In this document: in pieces, positions 1 through 7,219 of the stretch
Position numbering within the stretch: position 1 is the stretch's first letter
Layout of the letters: every line of letters begins with the position of its first letter
Assembly (NCBI GenBank): GCA_902783095.1
Contig: CACZPX010000087.1
Span: 1-11,036 of the forward strand
Source: an uncultured Lachnospiraceae bacterium
GTDB lineage: Bacteria > Bacillota > Clostridia > Lachnospirales > Lachnospiraceae
Direction of reading: 5' to 3'
Length of the DNA: 11,036 bases
Program-made: the position numbers and the translations under genes
Notes under the pieces: generated by a model
Told to the model about the DNA's origin: nothing
The model's input: only the letters and a program-made list of their open reading frames with translations
Databases searched by the model: none

Positions 1-675
1 ATAGCCTTTTCTTCCGTTGTACAGCGCGATCGGTATCAGCGCAAGCAGGGCATAGATTTCGAAGTTGTTTTTATAGTACAGGATCGGGATGCCAAGGGCG
101 GCAAAGATGACCCTCTTCATCTGCTCCATCTGCGGCGTCCAGAGCCTGAACAGCCTCTCCCAGGGTTCGTTCATCAGGCCCATGACCGCGATGCAGACCA
201 CGCCGGACCAGCCGTAATCACTCTTCAGCACATCCTGGGCAATCACGGCCATTACGTAGACAAGCACCGGCCAGACCAGGTATTTCCAGTCCTCCTTCAC
301 GAGCCTCATGAAGGTGACGATCGCCATGCCGAGAAGAAGCGTGAAATACACATTCTGGGAATCCCAGTTCACGGCAAAATGCTTCAGCGCGAAATCAAAG
401 GGCCACTCGGAAAGGATGGCAAGGCCCGCAAGGCGAAGGGCGTATTTGCGCCAGTTCTTCGTATATTTCACGCCTTCCGCGATCTGGAAGCAGAAAATCG
501 GGAAGGCAACGCGCCCGATGATGCGCCCGATGTTGTAGATCCTCCAGTTCGTCATCAAAAAGCGCTGTCCGGCAACGCCGGTCAGGTCGATCCAGCTGGG
601 ATTGATGTTTGAGGCAAACAGATGATCCACAAACATGGTTGCCAGCGCGATCAGCTTGAGAACCATTGCATTCAT
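1..675 (-). CDS. TraX-family integral membrane protein, partial (C-terminus beyond the left edge)
   Basis: The minus-strand frame is open for all 225 codons from the ATG at 675-673 to the window edge, so the C-terminus is missing. It encodes a very hydrophobic protein with several membrane segments. The N-terminus contains LKLIALATMFVDHLF, followed by a GRIIGRVAFPIFCFQIAEG stretch, a basic KYTKNWRKYALRL segment, ILSEWPFDF and NVYFTLLLGMA. This order (DH motif, R-x-IGR-x-AFPIF, SE-x-PFD, FTLLLG) is the TraX family pattern, first named for an F-plasmid pilin-modifying protein. Chromosomal TraX-like proteins in Clostridia are common and mostly uncharacterised, and no conjugation genes are nearby, so I do not infer a role in conjugation. 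The start codon overlaps the ABC-F stop (TAATG at 677-673) and no separate promoter is visible, so translational coupling is likely. An in-frame ATG three codons later (666) is an alternative start. Confidence 0.85.
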   Translation of the reverse strand, partial: MNAMVLKLIALATMFVDHLFASNINPSWIDLTGVAGQRFLMTNWRIYNIGRIIGRVAFPIFCFQIAEGVKYTKNWRKYALRLAGLAILSEWPFDFALKHFAVNWDSQNVYFTLLLGMAIVTFMRLVKEDWKYLVWPVLVYVMAVIAQDVLKSDYGWSGVVCIAVMGLMNEPWERLFRLWTPQMEQMKRVIFAALGIPILYYKNNFEIYALLALIPIALYNGRKGY

Positions 676-2324
676 TATTCTTCTTCCTCGATGAAATCTT
701 CTTCTTCGACATTTGCCGTGTAGACCTGGCGTTTTTTCGCCATCTCATCGCTGGCAAGGTACTCGTCGTAGGTCGTGATCTTGTCGATAAAGCCGCCGGG
801 CAGTATCTCGATGATGCGGTTTGCCGTGGTCTGAACGATCTGATGGTCGCGGGAGGTGAACAGGATCACGCCGGGAAATTTCATCATACCGTTGTTCAGC
901 GCGGTGATAGACTCCATGTCAAGGTGGTTCGTCGGCTCGTCAAAGATCAGCACGTTCGCGCCGGAGATCATCATCTTGGAAAGCATGCAGCGGACCTTCT
1001 CGCCTCCGGAAAGGACATTGACCTTCTTCGCCCCGTCGTCGCCGGCAAAAAGCATGCGGCCGAGGAAGCCTCTGACATAGGTGATATCCTTTACCGGCGA
1101 ATACTGCTGCAGCCAGTCATAGATCATCAGATCGCTGGTGAACTCAGCGTTGTGGTCTTTCGGGAAATATGCCCTTGAGGTAGTGACGCCCCACTTATAG
1201 GTGCCTGAATCCGGCTCCATTTCTCCCATGAGGATCTGGAAAAGGACCGTCTTTGCCAGCTCGTGTCCGCCGACAAAGGCTACCTTGTCGTCGTGGCGCA
1301 GCGTGAAGCTGATGTTGTCAAGCACCTTCACGCCGTCGATGGTCTTGCACAGGTTCTCCACCGTAAGCACCTCGTTGCCGATGGCGCGGTCCGGGCGGAA
1401 ATCAATGTAGGGGTAACGCCTGGAGGAAGGCTTCAGCTCGTCCAGCTGGATCTTTTCCAGCGCACGCTTTCTGGAAGTTGCCTGCTTGCTCTTGGAAGCA
1501 TTTGCGGAGAAACGCTGGATAAACTCCTGCAGTTCCTTGATCTTTTCTTCCTTCTTGCGGTTTGCTTCCTTCATCTGGCGGATCATCAGCTGTGAAGACT
1601 CATACCAGAAATCGTAGTTTCCGGAGTAAAGCTGGATCTTGGAATAGTCGATGTCCGCGATCTGCGTGCAGACCTTGTTCAGAAAATAGCGGTCGTGGGA
1701 GACCACGATCACGGTGTTCTCAAAATTGATCAGGAACTCGTCCAGCCAGGCGATGGCGGCGAGGTCCAGGAAGTTGGTCGGCTCGTCCAGCAGCAGGATG
1801 TCCGGGTTGCCGAACAGGGCCTGCGCCAGCAGCACCTTCACCTTTAAGGCGCCGTCCAGATCCCGCATCAGTTTGTAGTGGTGCTCCGTGTCCACGCCCA
1901 GGCCGTTTAAGAGGGTGGCGGCGTCGGACTCGGCCTCCCAGCCGTTCATGTCGGCAAATTCCGTCTCCAGCTCGCTGGCGCGGATGCCGTCCTCGTCCGT
2001 GAATTCCTCTTTGGCGTACAGCGCGTCCTTTTCGTGCATGACCTCCAGCAGGCGCGGGTTGCCCAGCATCACCGTGTCCAGAACGGTGTACTCGTCGTAC
2101 TGGAAGTGGTCCTGCTTTAAGAAGGAGATGCGTTCGCCGGGGGTGGTGACCACCTCTCCCTTGGTGGGCTCCAGCTCACCGGACAGGATGCGCAGGAAGG
2201 TGGACTTGCCCGCGCCGTTCGCGCCGATGATGCCGTAGCAGTTGCCGGGCGAAAACGTGACGTTGACGTCTTCAAACAGGGCCTTTTTGCCGAAACGCAG
2301 GCTGACGTTGATGGCTTGTATCAT
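675..2324 (-). CDS. ykpA: ABC-F family ATPase, YkpA/YbiT type (ribosome-associated, not a transporter)
   Basis: A 549-residue soluble protein with two ATP-binding cassettes and no membrane segment. This is the ABC-F architecture, whose members act at the ribosomal E site; the cellular role of the YbiT branch is less settled. Cassette 1 has Walker A GANGAGKST (34-42), a degenerate signature near 155-166, Walker B ILLLDEPTNFLD (176-187) and H-loop SHD (209-211). A charged linker at about 250-310 contains SANASKSKQATSRKR, typical of this branch. Cassette 2 has a degenerate Walker A (GGHELAKT, 352-359), LSGGE (438-442), Walker B LIFDEPTNHLD (459-469) and SRD where the H-loop His is expected (491-493). 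The C-terminus is acidic. From memory, the sequence is very similar to Bacillus YkpA along its length. The ATG at 2324 follows an AGAGGAGA ribosome binding site. Cassette 1's NFLD and cassette 2's Arg492 depart from the usual residues. It is probably cotranscribed with the downstream TraX-like gene. Confidence 0.95.
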   Translation of the reverse strand: MIQAINVSLRFGKKALFEDVNVTFSPGNCYGIIGANGAGKSTFLRILSGELEPTKGEVVTTPGERISFLKQDHFQYDEYTVLDTVMLGNPRLLEVMHEKDALYAKEEFTDEDGIRASELETEFADMNGWEAESDAATLLNGLGVDTEHHYKLMRDLDGALKVKVLLAQALFGNPDILLLDEPTNFLDLAAIAWLDEFLINFENTVIVVSHDRYFLNKVCTQIADIDYSKIQLYSGNYDFWYESSQLMIRQMKEANRKKEEKIKELQEFIQRFSANASKSKQATSRKRALEKIQLDELKPSSRRYPYIDFRPDRAIGNEVLTVENLCKTIDGVKVLDNISFTLRHDDKVAFVGGHELAKTVLFQILMGEMEPDSGTYKWGVTTSRAYFPKDHNAEFTSDLMIYDWLQQYSPVKDITYVRGFLGRMLFAGDDGAKKVNVLSGGEKVRCMLSKMMISGANVLIFDEPTNHLDMESITALNNGMMKFPGVILFTSRDHQIVQTTANRIIEILPGGFIDKITTYDEYLASDEMAKKRQVYTANVEEEDFIEEEE

Positions 2325-2373
2325 GATAGGTCTCCTCTAAAGTGTTTTCTGTTTGTGTCCCGGACGGCAGGTC

Positions 2374-2419
2374 TGTCATCCTGAGCGGAGCGGGCTTTGC
2401 CCGCGCAGTCGAAGGATCT
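2374..2419. repeat. Palindromic dispersed-repeat-like element between nucleotidyltransferase and ABC-F genes
   Basis: The element begins TGTCATCCTGAGCGG and ends CAGTCGAAGGATCT. It has an inner perfect stem GCGGGC/GCCCGC (2390-2395 with 2399-2404, TTT loop) and an outer stem ATCCT/AGGAT (2378-2382 with 2413-2417). I recognise the end sequences as a motif that recurs as an intergenic palindrome in many unrelated bacterial genomes; that is recall, not a search. It overlaps the nucleotidyltransferase stop codon (2418-2420). The hairpin could shape or stabilise the mRNA end, but no U-run follows, so it is not a classical terminator. I see no convincing promoter in the rest of the 2325-2417 gap. 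Confidence 0.6.
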
Positions 2420-3332
2420 AAAAAACTTCCGGGTACAGCCCCTCCCGCTTCATGCGGGCCACGGCCTCGCACACCACGGGCTTGTCCGCCGCGTAGGTGA
2501 CGCCGTACCACTTGTCCGGGGTGGGGATCACGCGGATTTTTGCGCCCTTTTCCTTCAACAGGGCGTCCACGACGGCAGGCAGATAAAACTCCGCCTTCAG
2601 GGGATTATCGGCCAGCGCCTTCTCCAAAAAGGCGGGGAAGCGCGCCTGTGCCTCCTCCAGATAGTCGCGGGAGAAGCCCCACAGGTTCATGGAGACGGGC
2701 GTATCGTCCGCGAGCGTCTGCCAGGTGGCGCCGTCGTCCAGCGTAAAGGCCGGATGGCCGTCCCGCCGCTCGATGTGCGTCCGTTCCACGATGGCGGCCA
2801 GATCGCCGGCCGCGTCCGTGGTGCACACGCCGCGGGAGACGTAGCCGTTTTCGGTAAGGGTGTTGGCCAGGTGATAGCCGCTCATCGCGTAGCGGTAACG
2901 GCTGGTCTCGTTCAGGGCCGAAAGAAAACGGTACTGGTCTTCAAAGGCCTGCCGGCCGTAGTAGTCGTCCGCGTTGATCACCGCGAACGGTCCGTTGATC
3001 AGGCCGCGCGCGGACAGCAGGGCGTGCGCGGTGCCCCAGGGCTTTACGCGGCCTTCCGGCACGGCAAAGCCTTCGGGGATATCGTTTACGTCCTGAAAGG
3101 CGTACTTCACGCTCATATAGCGGCTCACGCGGGCGCCTACGGTCTCGCGGAACGCGGCTTCAAATTCGTGCTTGATGATAAAGACGACCGAGTCAAAACC
3201 CGCCCGGTGCGCGTCGTACACGGAAAAATCCATAATGATGTGGCCCTGCGGATCCACGGGATCCATCTGCTTTAAGCCACCGTAGCGGCTGCCCATCCCG
3301 GCAGCCATCACAACCAGACAGGGTTTGTCCAT
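2418..3332 (-). CDS. Nucleotidyltransferase family protein (sugar-phosphate nucleotidylyltransferase-like)
   Basis: A 304-residue protein with the Rossmann-like NTP-transferase fold. The N-terminal signature VVMAAGMGSRYGGLKQ (7-22) carries the G-x-G-x-R nucleotide-binding loop and the Lys of the activated-phosphate site. PWGTAHALL (98-106) and INADDYYG (119-126) match the base-contacting and metal-binding Asp regions of the family. Such enzymes couple an NTP to a sugar-phosphate or similar acceptor for envelope polymer synthesis; the substrate cannot be read from the sequence. I chose the ATG at 3332 because GGAAAGGA precedes it by about nine bases and the conserved signature starts just after it. 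The same frame extends to an ATG at 3383, adding 17 basic, unconserved-looking residues. No envelope-glycan neighbours are present. A leftward promoter may lie around 3387-3400 (TATGAT/TACGAT on the minus strand), but it lacks a good -35. Confidence 0.85.
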   Translation of the reverse strand: MDKPCLVVMAAGMGSRYGGLKQMDPVDPQGHIIMDFSVYDAHRAGFDSVVFIIKHEFEAAFRETVGARVSRYMSVKYAFQDVNDIPEGFAVPEGRVKPWGTAHALLSARGLINGPFAVINADDYYGRQAFEDQYRFLSALNETSRYRYAMSGYHLANTLTENGYVSRGVCTTDAAGDLAAIVERTHIERRDGHPAFTLDDGATWQTLADDTPVSMNLWGFSRDYLEEAQARFPAFLEKALADNPLKAEFYLPAVVDALLKEKGAKIRVIPTPDKWYGVTYAADKPVVCEAVARMKREGLYPEVF

Positions 3333-3451
3333 CGGTTCGTATCCTTTCCGGCGGGCCCGTCGGCCCGAAATGTATCTATCCAAAGTATCGTATCATAAAA
3401 ACAGGGCCTGTGCCACCGGATTTTGCGTGCGTCGGCAGAGTAAAAAAGCGG

Positions 3452-3480
3452 TTGACATCATCACTTTAGCGTGATAAAGT
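3452..3480 (+). promoter_or_regulatory. Sigma-A-type promoter of the yerC-PHP operon
   Basis: A perfect TTGACA -35 (3452-3457) is separated by 17 bases from the -10-like TAAAGT (3475-3480). Transcription should start near 3487, giving a leader of about 110 bases before yerC. It is the best -35 element in the window. Confidence 0.75.
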
Positions 3481-3481
3481 G
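3462..3481. promoter_or_regulatory. 20-bp palindrome over the yerC -10, candidate operator
   Basis: CACTTTA at 3462-3468 and its exact reverse complement TAAAGTG at 3475-3481 flank a six-base spacer. The site covers part of the promoter spacer and the whole -10. A dimeric repressor bound here would block RNA polymerase. YerC is the obvious candidate because TrpR-type proteins bind palindromes of about this length, but the sequence does not prove this. Confidence 0.5.
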
Positions 3482-3529
3482 CTGAATCAGCGGCGGCGAT
3501 TCATCCACAATATACCGCAGCGGCAAGAC

Positions 3530-3557
3530 CCGCACATACAGCGTGCGGACCGTCCGC
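3530..3557 (+). other. yerC leader with two mutually exclusive short hairpins
   Basis: CCGCAC (3530-3535) can pair with GTGCGG (3543-3548). GCGGAC (3545-3550) can instead pair with GTCCGC (3552-3557). The arms share GCGG, so only one can form at a time. There is no U-run and no evident leader peptide. GC-rich DNA makes such pairs by chance, so a regulatory role is only a possibility. Confidence 0.2.
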
Positions 3558-3598
3558 CGGGCGCGTGATCCCGCCGCAAATGAGCAAAGGAGACAGCC

Positions 3599-3922
3599 AT
3601 GGAAAGCGACCATCGAAAGTATGACGATAAGCAGATCGACCTGCTGTGCGAGGCGTTTGCGGCAATACGGAACAAAGAGGAGTGTATGGATTTTCTGGAG
3701 GATCTGATGACGATCCGGGAGATCCAGGACATGACGCAGCGGCTGTATGTAGCGAAGCTCCTGCGGGAGGGAAAGGCCTATCAGGCGGTCATGGAGGAGG
3801 TCTCCGTGTCCAGCGCGACCATTTCCCGGGTCAATCGCTGTCTCAACTACGGTGCGGGCGGCTACCGGCGGATCCTGGACAGGATCGCTCCGCGCACGGA
3901 TGACGGAGAAAAGAGAGAATGA
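3599..3922 (+). CDS. yerC: YerC/YecD-type TrpR-related DNA-binding regulator
   Basis: A 107-residue helical protein of the YerC branch of the Trp repressor superfamily. The middle reads LEDLMTIREIQDMTQRL, followed by a helix-turn-helix at about 58-82 (GKAYQAVMEEVSVSSATISR, then VNRCLNYG), which is the TrpR-like DNA-reading region. YerC proteins are conserved in Firmicutes, but their ligand and target are poorly defined, so tryptophan binding should not be assumed. The ATG at 3599 follows AAAGGAG (3586-3592) at a six-base spacing. The gene sits directly behind a strong promoter carrying a palindrome, which suggests autoregulation, and 36 bases ahead of a PHP-domain phosphatase in the same transcript. 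The charged C-terminal tail (after about residue 95) looks like a variable extension. Confidence 0.92.
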   Translation: MESDHRKYDDKQIDLLCEAFAAIRNKEECMDFLEDLMTIREIQDMTQRLYVAKLLREGKAYQAVMEEVSVSSATISRVNRCLNYGAGGYRRILDRIAPRTDDGEKRE

Positions 3923-3958
3923 CAGATCCGATCAAAAGAGGAAACAGGAGAAAATGAT

Positions 3959-4771
3959 ATGATCCGCTGCAGCATACACAATCACACGACGTACTGCGAC
4001 GGCCGGGACAGCGCGGAGAACGTGATCCGCGCGGCGATCGCGCAGGGCTTTGAGACGGTCGGGATCTCCGAACACTCGGTCTTTCCGGAGGATCCGCCGT
4101 CCGGCATGACGCCGGAGGGGGAACCGGCGCTCTATGCGGAGCTAATGGCGCTGCGTGAAAAATACAAAGGGCAGATCCATGTGGCGGCAGGGATCGAGCA
4201 GGACACCTTTTCGCCGCCGCGGCAGATGCCCTGGGAATACGTGATCGGCGCGGTCCACTATATCCGGACGGACGAAGGGCTGACCGCGGTGGATCTGAGC
4301 CCGGACGTCACGAAGGCCTGCATAGACAGGATTTTTTACGGCGACGCGATGGCCTTTGCCGCGTGCTATTACCGCACGCTGGCGGAGGTGGTGGAGCGGA
4401 CGGACTGCGACGTGATCGCGCACTTCGACCTGCTGACCAAGTTCAAGGAGATCGCGCCGCTCATCGACACGAAGAGCCTGCGCTACAGGCGGCTGGTGAG
4501 CGATACGCTGGACGCCCTGCTGCCGGCGGACCGGATCTTTGAGATCAACTCCGGGGCGATGTCCCGCGGCTACCGGGCCGAGCCGTGCCCCGGCGACTGG
4601 ATCCTGCGGGAGCTGAACCGGCGCGGCGCGCGCATCATGCTCTCGTCCGATTCCCACGCGGCGGTCCACGTGGGCTATGCCTTCCCGCAGATGGCGGCCT
4701 ACGCCAAACGCTGCGGGTTCCACACCGGCTGGGTGCTGACCGCAAAAGGCTGGGAAGAGGCGGTATTGTGA
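3959..4771 (+). CDS. PHP-domain phosphatase, histidinol-phosphatase (HisJ/HisK) like
   Basis: A 270-residue protein of the PHP metal-dependent phosphoesterase superfamily. Visible metal-site motifs in order are HNHTTYCDG (His7, His9, Asp14), ISEH (His39), GIEQD (Glu80), GAVHYI (His100), IAHFD (His155, Asp157) and SSDSH (Asp231, His233). This set and the length match histidinol-phosphatase of the PHP type, which removes phosphate from L-histidinol phosphate in histidine synthesis. No other his genes are present, so another phosphate substrate is possible. The ATG at 3959 has CAGGAG eight bases upstream (3945-3950). A shifted ATG at 3954 would give only a two-codon frame ending TGA at 3960-3962, overlapping this start. 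It is cotranscribed with yerC. No terminator follows. Confidence 0.86.
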   Translation: MIRCSIHNHTTYCDGRDSAENVIRAAIAQGFETVGISEHSVFPEDPPSGMTPEGEPALYAELMALREKYKGQIHVAAGIEQDTFSPPRQMPWEYVIGAVHYIRTDEGLTAVDLSPDVTKACIDRIFYGDAMAFAACYYRTLAEVVERTDCDVIAHFDLLTKFKEIAPLIDTKSLRYRRLVSDTLDALLPADRIFEINSGAMSRGYRAEPCPGDWILRELNRRGARIMLSSDSHAAVHVGYAFPQMAAYAKRCGFHTGWVLTAKGWEEAVL

Positions 4772-4780
4772 CCGGATCTG

Positions 4781-4789
4781 TGCTATACT
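4781..4789 (+). promoter_or_regulatory. Extended -10 promoter candidate for radA
   Basis: TGCTATACT provides an extended TG element and a five-of-six -10 (TATACT, 4784-4789) just after the phosphatase stop. There is no good -35 at the right spacing. The predicted start point falls in the small palindrome GGGACgGTCCC (4795-4805). Confidence 0.45.
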
Positions 4790-4843
4790 GAGCGGGGACG
4801 GTCCCGCCGCGGGGAGCGGATGGGAGCAAAGAAAGGTTTCATT

Positions 4844-6235
4844 ATGGCAAAGATCGGCAAGACAGTATTTTTCTGCAAGGAATGCGGCTATGAGTCCGCC
4901 AAGTTTATGGGACAGTGTCCCGCCTGCCGGGCGTGGAACACCTTTGTGGAGGCGCCTGCGGCGAAGAAGCCCAGACAGGCCGGCCGGGTGGACCTTGCCG
5001 GCGGCCGGCGCGGCGCGGATCATGCGCCCAAGCGGCTGTCGGAGATCGACACTGAGGCGGAGGTGCGCCTGTCCACGGGCTACGGCGAGCTGGACCTGGT
5101 TTTGGGCGGCGGCATCGTGCCGGCGTCGCTGATCCTGGTGGGCGGCGATCCCGGTATCGGCAAGTCCACCCTGCTTCTGCAGGTGTCCGGAAAGCTGGCG
5201 GCCGCCGGGCATTCCGTGCTCTATATTTCCGGCGAGGAATCCCTGCGCCAGATCAAACTGCGGGCGGACCGTCTGGGAACGTTTTCCGACGAGCTGCGCT
5301 TTCTGGCGGAGACCGACCTGGATACGGTGGCCGAGGTGCTGAAAGAGGAAAAGCCGGAGGTCGTGATCATCGACTCCATCCAGACCATGAGCCGCGAGGA
5401 CGTAAACGGCGCGCCGGGCAGCGTCTCACAGGTGCGCGAGTCCACCTCGGTGCTGCTGCAGCTCGCCAAGGGGCTGGGCATCACCATCTTCATCGTGGGG
5501 CACGTGACCAAGGACGGCCAGGTGGCCGGCCCGCGCATGCTGGAGCACATGGTGGACGTGGTGCTCTATTTTGAGGGCGACCGGCAGGCGGCCTACCGCA
5601 TCCTGCGCGGCATCAAGAACCGCTTCGGCTCCACCAACGAGATCGGCGTGTTCGAGATGGCGGGAAACGGCCTGCGCGAGGTGCCGAATCCCTCGGAATA
5701 TCTGATCTCGGAGGTCTCGGCGCAGGCGTCCGGCTCCGTGATCACGGCGGCCATAGAGGGCAACCGGCCCATTATGATGGAGATCCAGGCACTGATCTTC
5801 CGCACGGGCTTCGGCATACCGCGCCGCACGGCGGCGGGCACCGACTACAACCGCGTCAACCTCCTGATGGCCGTGCTGGAAAAGCGGCTGGGCTTAAAAC
5901 TCTCCGACTGCGACGCCTACGTCAACATCGCGGGCGGCCTGCGCGTGGCGGAACCCTCGCTGGATCTGGGCATCGTGATGGCCGTCGTGTCGAGCTATAA
6001 GGACATCTCCCTGCCGGAAAAGACGCTCGTGTTCGGCGAGGTGGGTCTGACCGGCGAAGTCCGCGCGGTGAGCCAGCCGGCCGCGCGCGTCAAAGAAGCG
6101 CTCAAGCTGGGCTTTGCGCGCTGCATCGTGCCGCGGGGAAACCTGAAGGCGTTAAAGGAGATATCCGGGATCGAGATCGTGGGCGTGCGCGACCTGCGGG
6201 AGGCCGTGGCTTGCTTTGAAAAACGCGGGGGCTGA
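4844..6235 (+). CDS. radA: DNA repair protein RadA
   Basis: A 463-residue ATPase related to RecA, which drives branch migration of recombination intermediates. A four-Cys zinc finger opens the protein (Cys11, Cys14, Cys25, Cys28). It is followed by Walker A GGDPGIGKST (100-109), Walker B VVIIDSIQT (173-181), the RadA-specific KNRFG motif (258-262) and a C-terminal Lon-protease-like domain ending in the usual GV-x-x-L-x-EA-type stretch. Length is normal for the family and all core motifs are intact. I chose the ATG at 4844 because GAAAGG precedes it at a good distance and MAKIGKTVFFC is the family's usual beginning. The upstream in-frame ATG at 4820 adds eight residues and has its purine-rich run too close. 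The stop codon lies one base from the convergent oxidoreductase stop, so no terminator can fit between the genes. Confidence 0.97.
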   Translation: MAKIGKTVFFCKECGYESAKFMGQCPACRAWNTFVEAPAAKKPRQAGRVDLAGGRRGADHAPKRLSEIDTEAEVRLSTGYGELDLVLGGGIVPASLILVGGDPGIGKSTLLLQVSGKLAAAGHSVLYISGEESLRQIKLRADRLGTFSDELRFLAETDLDTVAEVLKEEKPEVVIIDSIQTMSREDVNGAPGSVSQVRESTSVLLQLAKGLGITIFIVGHVTKDGQVAGPRMLEHMVDVVLYFEGDRQAAYRILRGIKNRFGSTNEIGVFEMAGNGLREVPNPSEYLISEVSAQASGSVITAAIEGNRPIMMEIQALIFRTGFGIPRRTAAGTDYNRVNLLMAVLEKRLGLKLSDCDAYVNIAGGLRVAEPSLDLGIVMAVVSSYKDISLPEKTLVFGEVGLTGEVRAVSQPAARVKEALKLGFARCIVPRGNLKALKEISGIEIVGVRDLREAVACFEKRGG

Positions 6236-6236
6236 A

Positions 6237-7184
6237 TTACAGAAGCCCGGCGAGCCGTTTTCCAAGCGCGGCGCCCTGCGCGGATGCGCTGTCCACAATG
6301 CTGTGGACGGTATCGGCGTTGCCGCAGAAGTGCAGCCAGTCCGGATAACCGCCTGTCGTGCGCAGCGGCTCCGCCAGAGATCTGTCCGGGATCAGGCCCA
6401 GCGCGGTGATGAGCGTATCGCAGGGGATCGTCTCCTGCTGGCCGCTGTCCAGATGCTGCAGCGTCACGCCGGACAGACGCGGAAAGCCGTGTACGGCGGT
6501 GACGGTGGACCGGAGAAAGACGGGGATATGGAAGGCCTCCACGCATTCCACCCGGTTGCGCAGGATGCCGCCCAGCTCGCCGCGGATCTCCGCCATGCCG
6601 GCCACGGTCTTGCCCAGCAGGCAGAACCGCCTGGCCATGATCTGGCCGATGTCCCCGCTGCCCAGAATAAAGACGGTATCGCCGATATCGTAATGGCCAA
6701 GGTTGATCAGCTCCTGCGCCTCGCCGGCGGTGTAGACGCCTTCCGGCCGCGGTCCGGCAACGGGCAGGCTGCCGAGCGGCCGCTCTCTGCAGCCGGTGGC
6801 CAGGATGCAGTGCTCGAGAGAGATCTCCCGCAGGCCGTCCGGAGAGACCGCAAGCGCCGTCCGGTCCGGACGCAGGGCAAGCACCCGCGTCTGCGGCAGA
6901 TACGCCGCCCCGGAGCGCAGAAAGACGGCGCTCTCCGCGTCACGGTACTCCGGCCCCGTCATATCCCGCCCGTAGCGGCCCAGGCCGAAGCCGTGGTGGA
7001 TGCACTGGGAGAGGATGCCGCCGGGAACGGGCCGGTCGTCCGCCAGGAGCACCGAAGCGCCCTCCGCCGCAGCGGAAGCAGCCGCGGCCATGCCGGCGGC
7101 GCCCGCACCGACCACCAGAAGGCCGGTCTGCAGCCGGAGCAGAGGCGTCTTTGTACTGATTGGATCAAGCTCTTCTTTTGCCAT
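6237..7184 (-). CDS. FAD/NAD(P)-dependent oxidoreductase, partner type of GlpA-like dehydrogenases
   Basis: A 315-residue two-dinucleotide-domain flavoprotein. It shows the FAD loop VVGAGAAG (24-31), GGILSQCIHHGFG (55-67), MTGPEY, the ATGCRERP motif (129-136), the NAD(P) loop GSGDIG (175-180) and a C-terminal FAD motif CGNADTVHSIVD (287-298). This motif series matches the subunit that accompanies BFD-tailed glycerol-3-phosphate-dehydrogenase-like proteins in anaerobes and probably shuttles electrons to or from a pyridine nucleotide. Relatives I recall are around 400 residues; this copy lacks part of the stretch before the CGN motif and any C-terminal extension. I chose the ATG at 7184 because AAAGGAAG precedes it by about eight bases. 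A GTG at 7217 in the same frame would put that ribosome binding site inside the gene. No clear promoter is seen for it. Confidence 0.83.
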   Translation of the reverse strand: MAKEELDPISTKTPLLRLQTGLLVVGAGAAGMAAAASAAAEGASVLLADDRPVPGGILSQCIHHGFGLGRYGRDMTGPEYRDAESAVFLRSGAAYLPQTRVLALRPDRTALAVSPDGLREISLEHCILATGCRERPLGSLPVAGPRPEGVYTAGEAQELINLGHYDIGDTVFILGSGDIGQIMARRFCLLGKTVAGMAEIRGELGGILRNRVECVEAFHIPVFLRSTVTAVHGFPRLSGVTLQHLDSGQQETIPCDTLITALGLIPDRSLAEPLRTTGGYPDWLHFCGNADTVHSIVDSASAQGAALGKRLAGLL

Positions 7185-7219
7185 GTTCAGATCTTCCTTT
7201 GGTTCAAAGGGTATCACAA

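Noticed and set aside
2397..3275. A 292-codon plus-strand frame opposite the nucleotidyltransferase
   Set aside because: It is a shadow of the real minus-strand gene, with no ribosome binding site and no domain.
3333..3383. Seventeen-residue N-terminal extension of the nucleotidyltransferase
   Set aside because: The internal ATG at 3332 has the better ribosome binding site and directly precedes the conserved nucleotide-binding signature.
4795..4805. GGGACgGTCCC hairpin after the PHP gene as a terminator
   Set aside because: The stem is only five base pairs with a one-base loop and no U-run follows; it lies at the predicted radA start point instead.
4142..5212. A 356-codon minus-strand frame across the PHP phosphatase and radA
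   Set aside because: It is antisense to two well-supported genes, has low-complexity composition and no recognisable domain.
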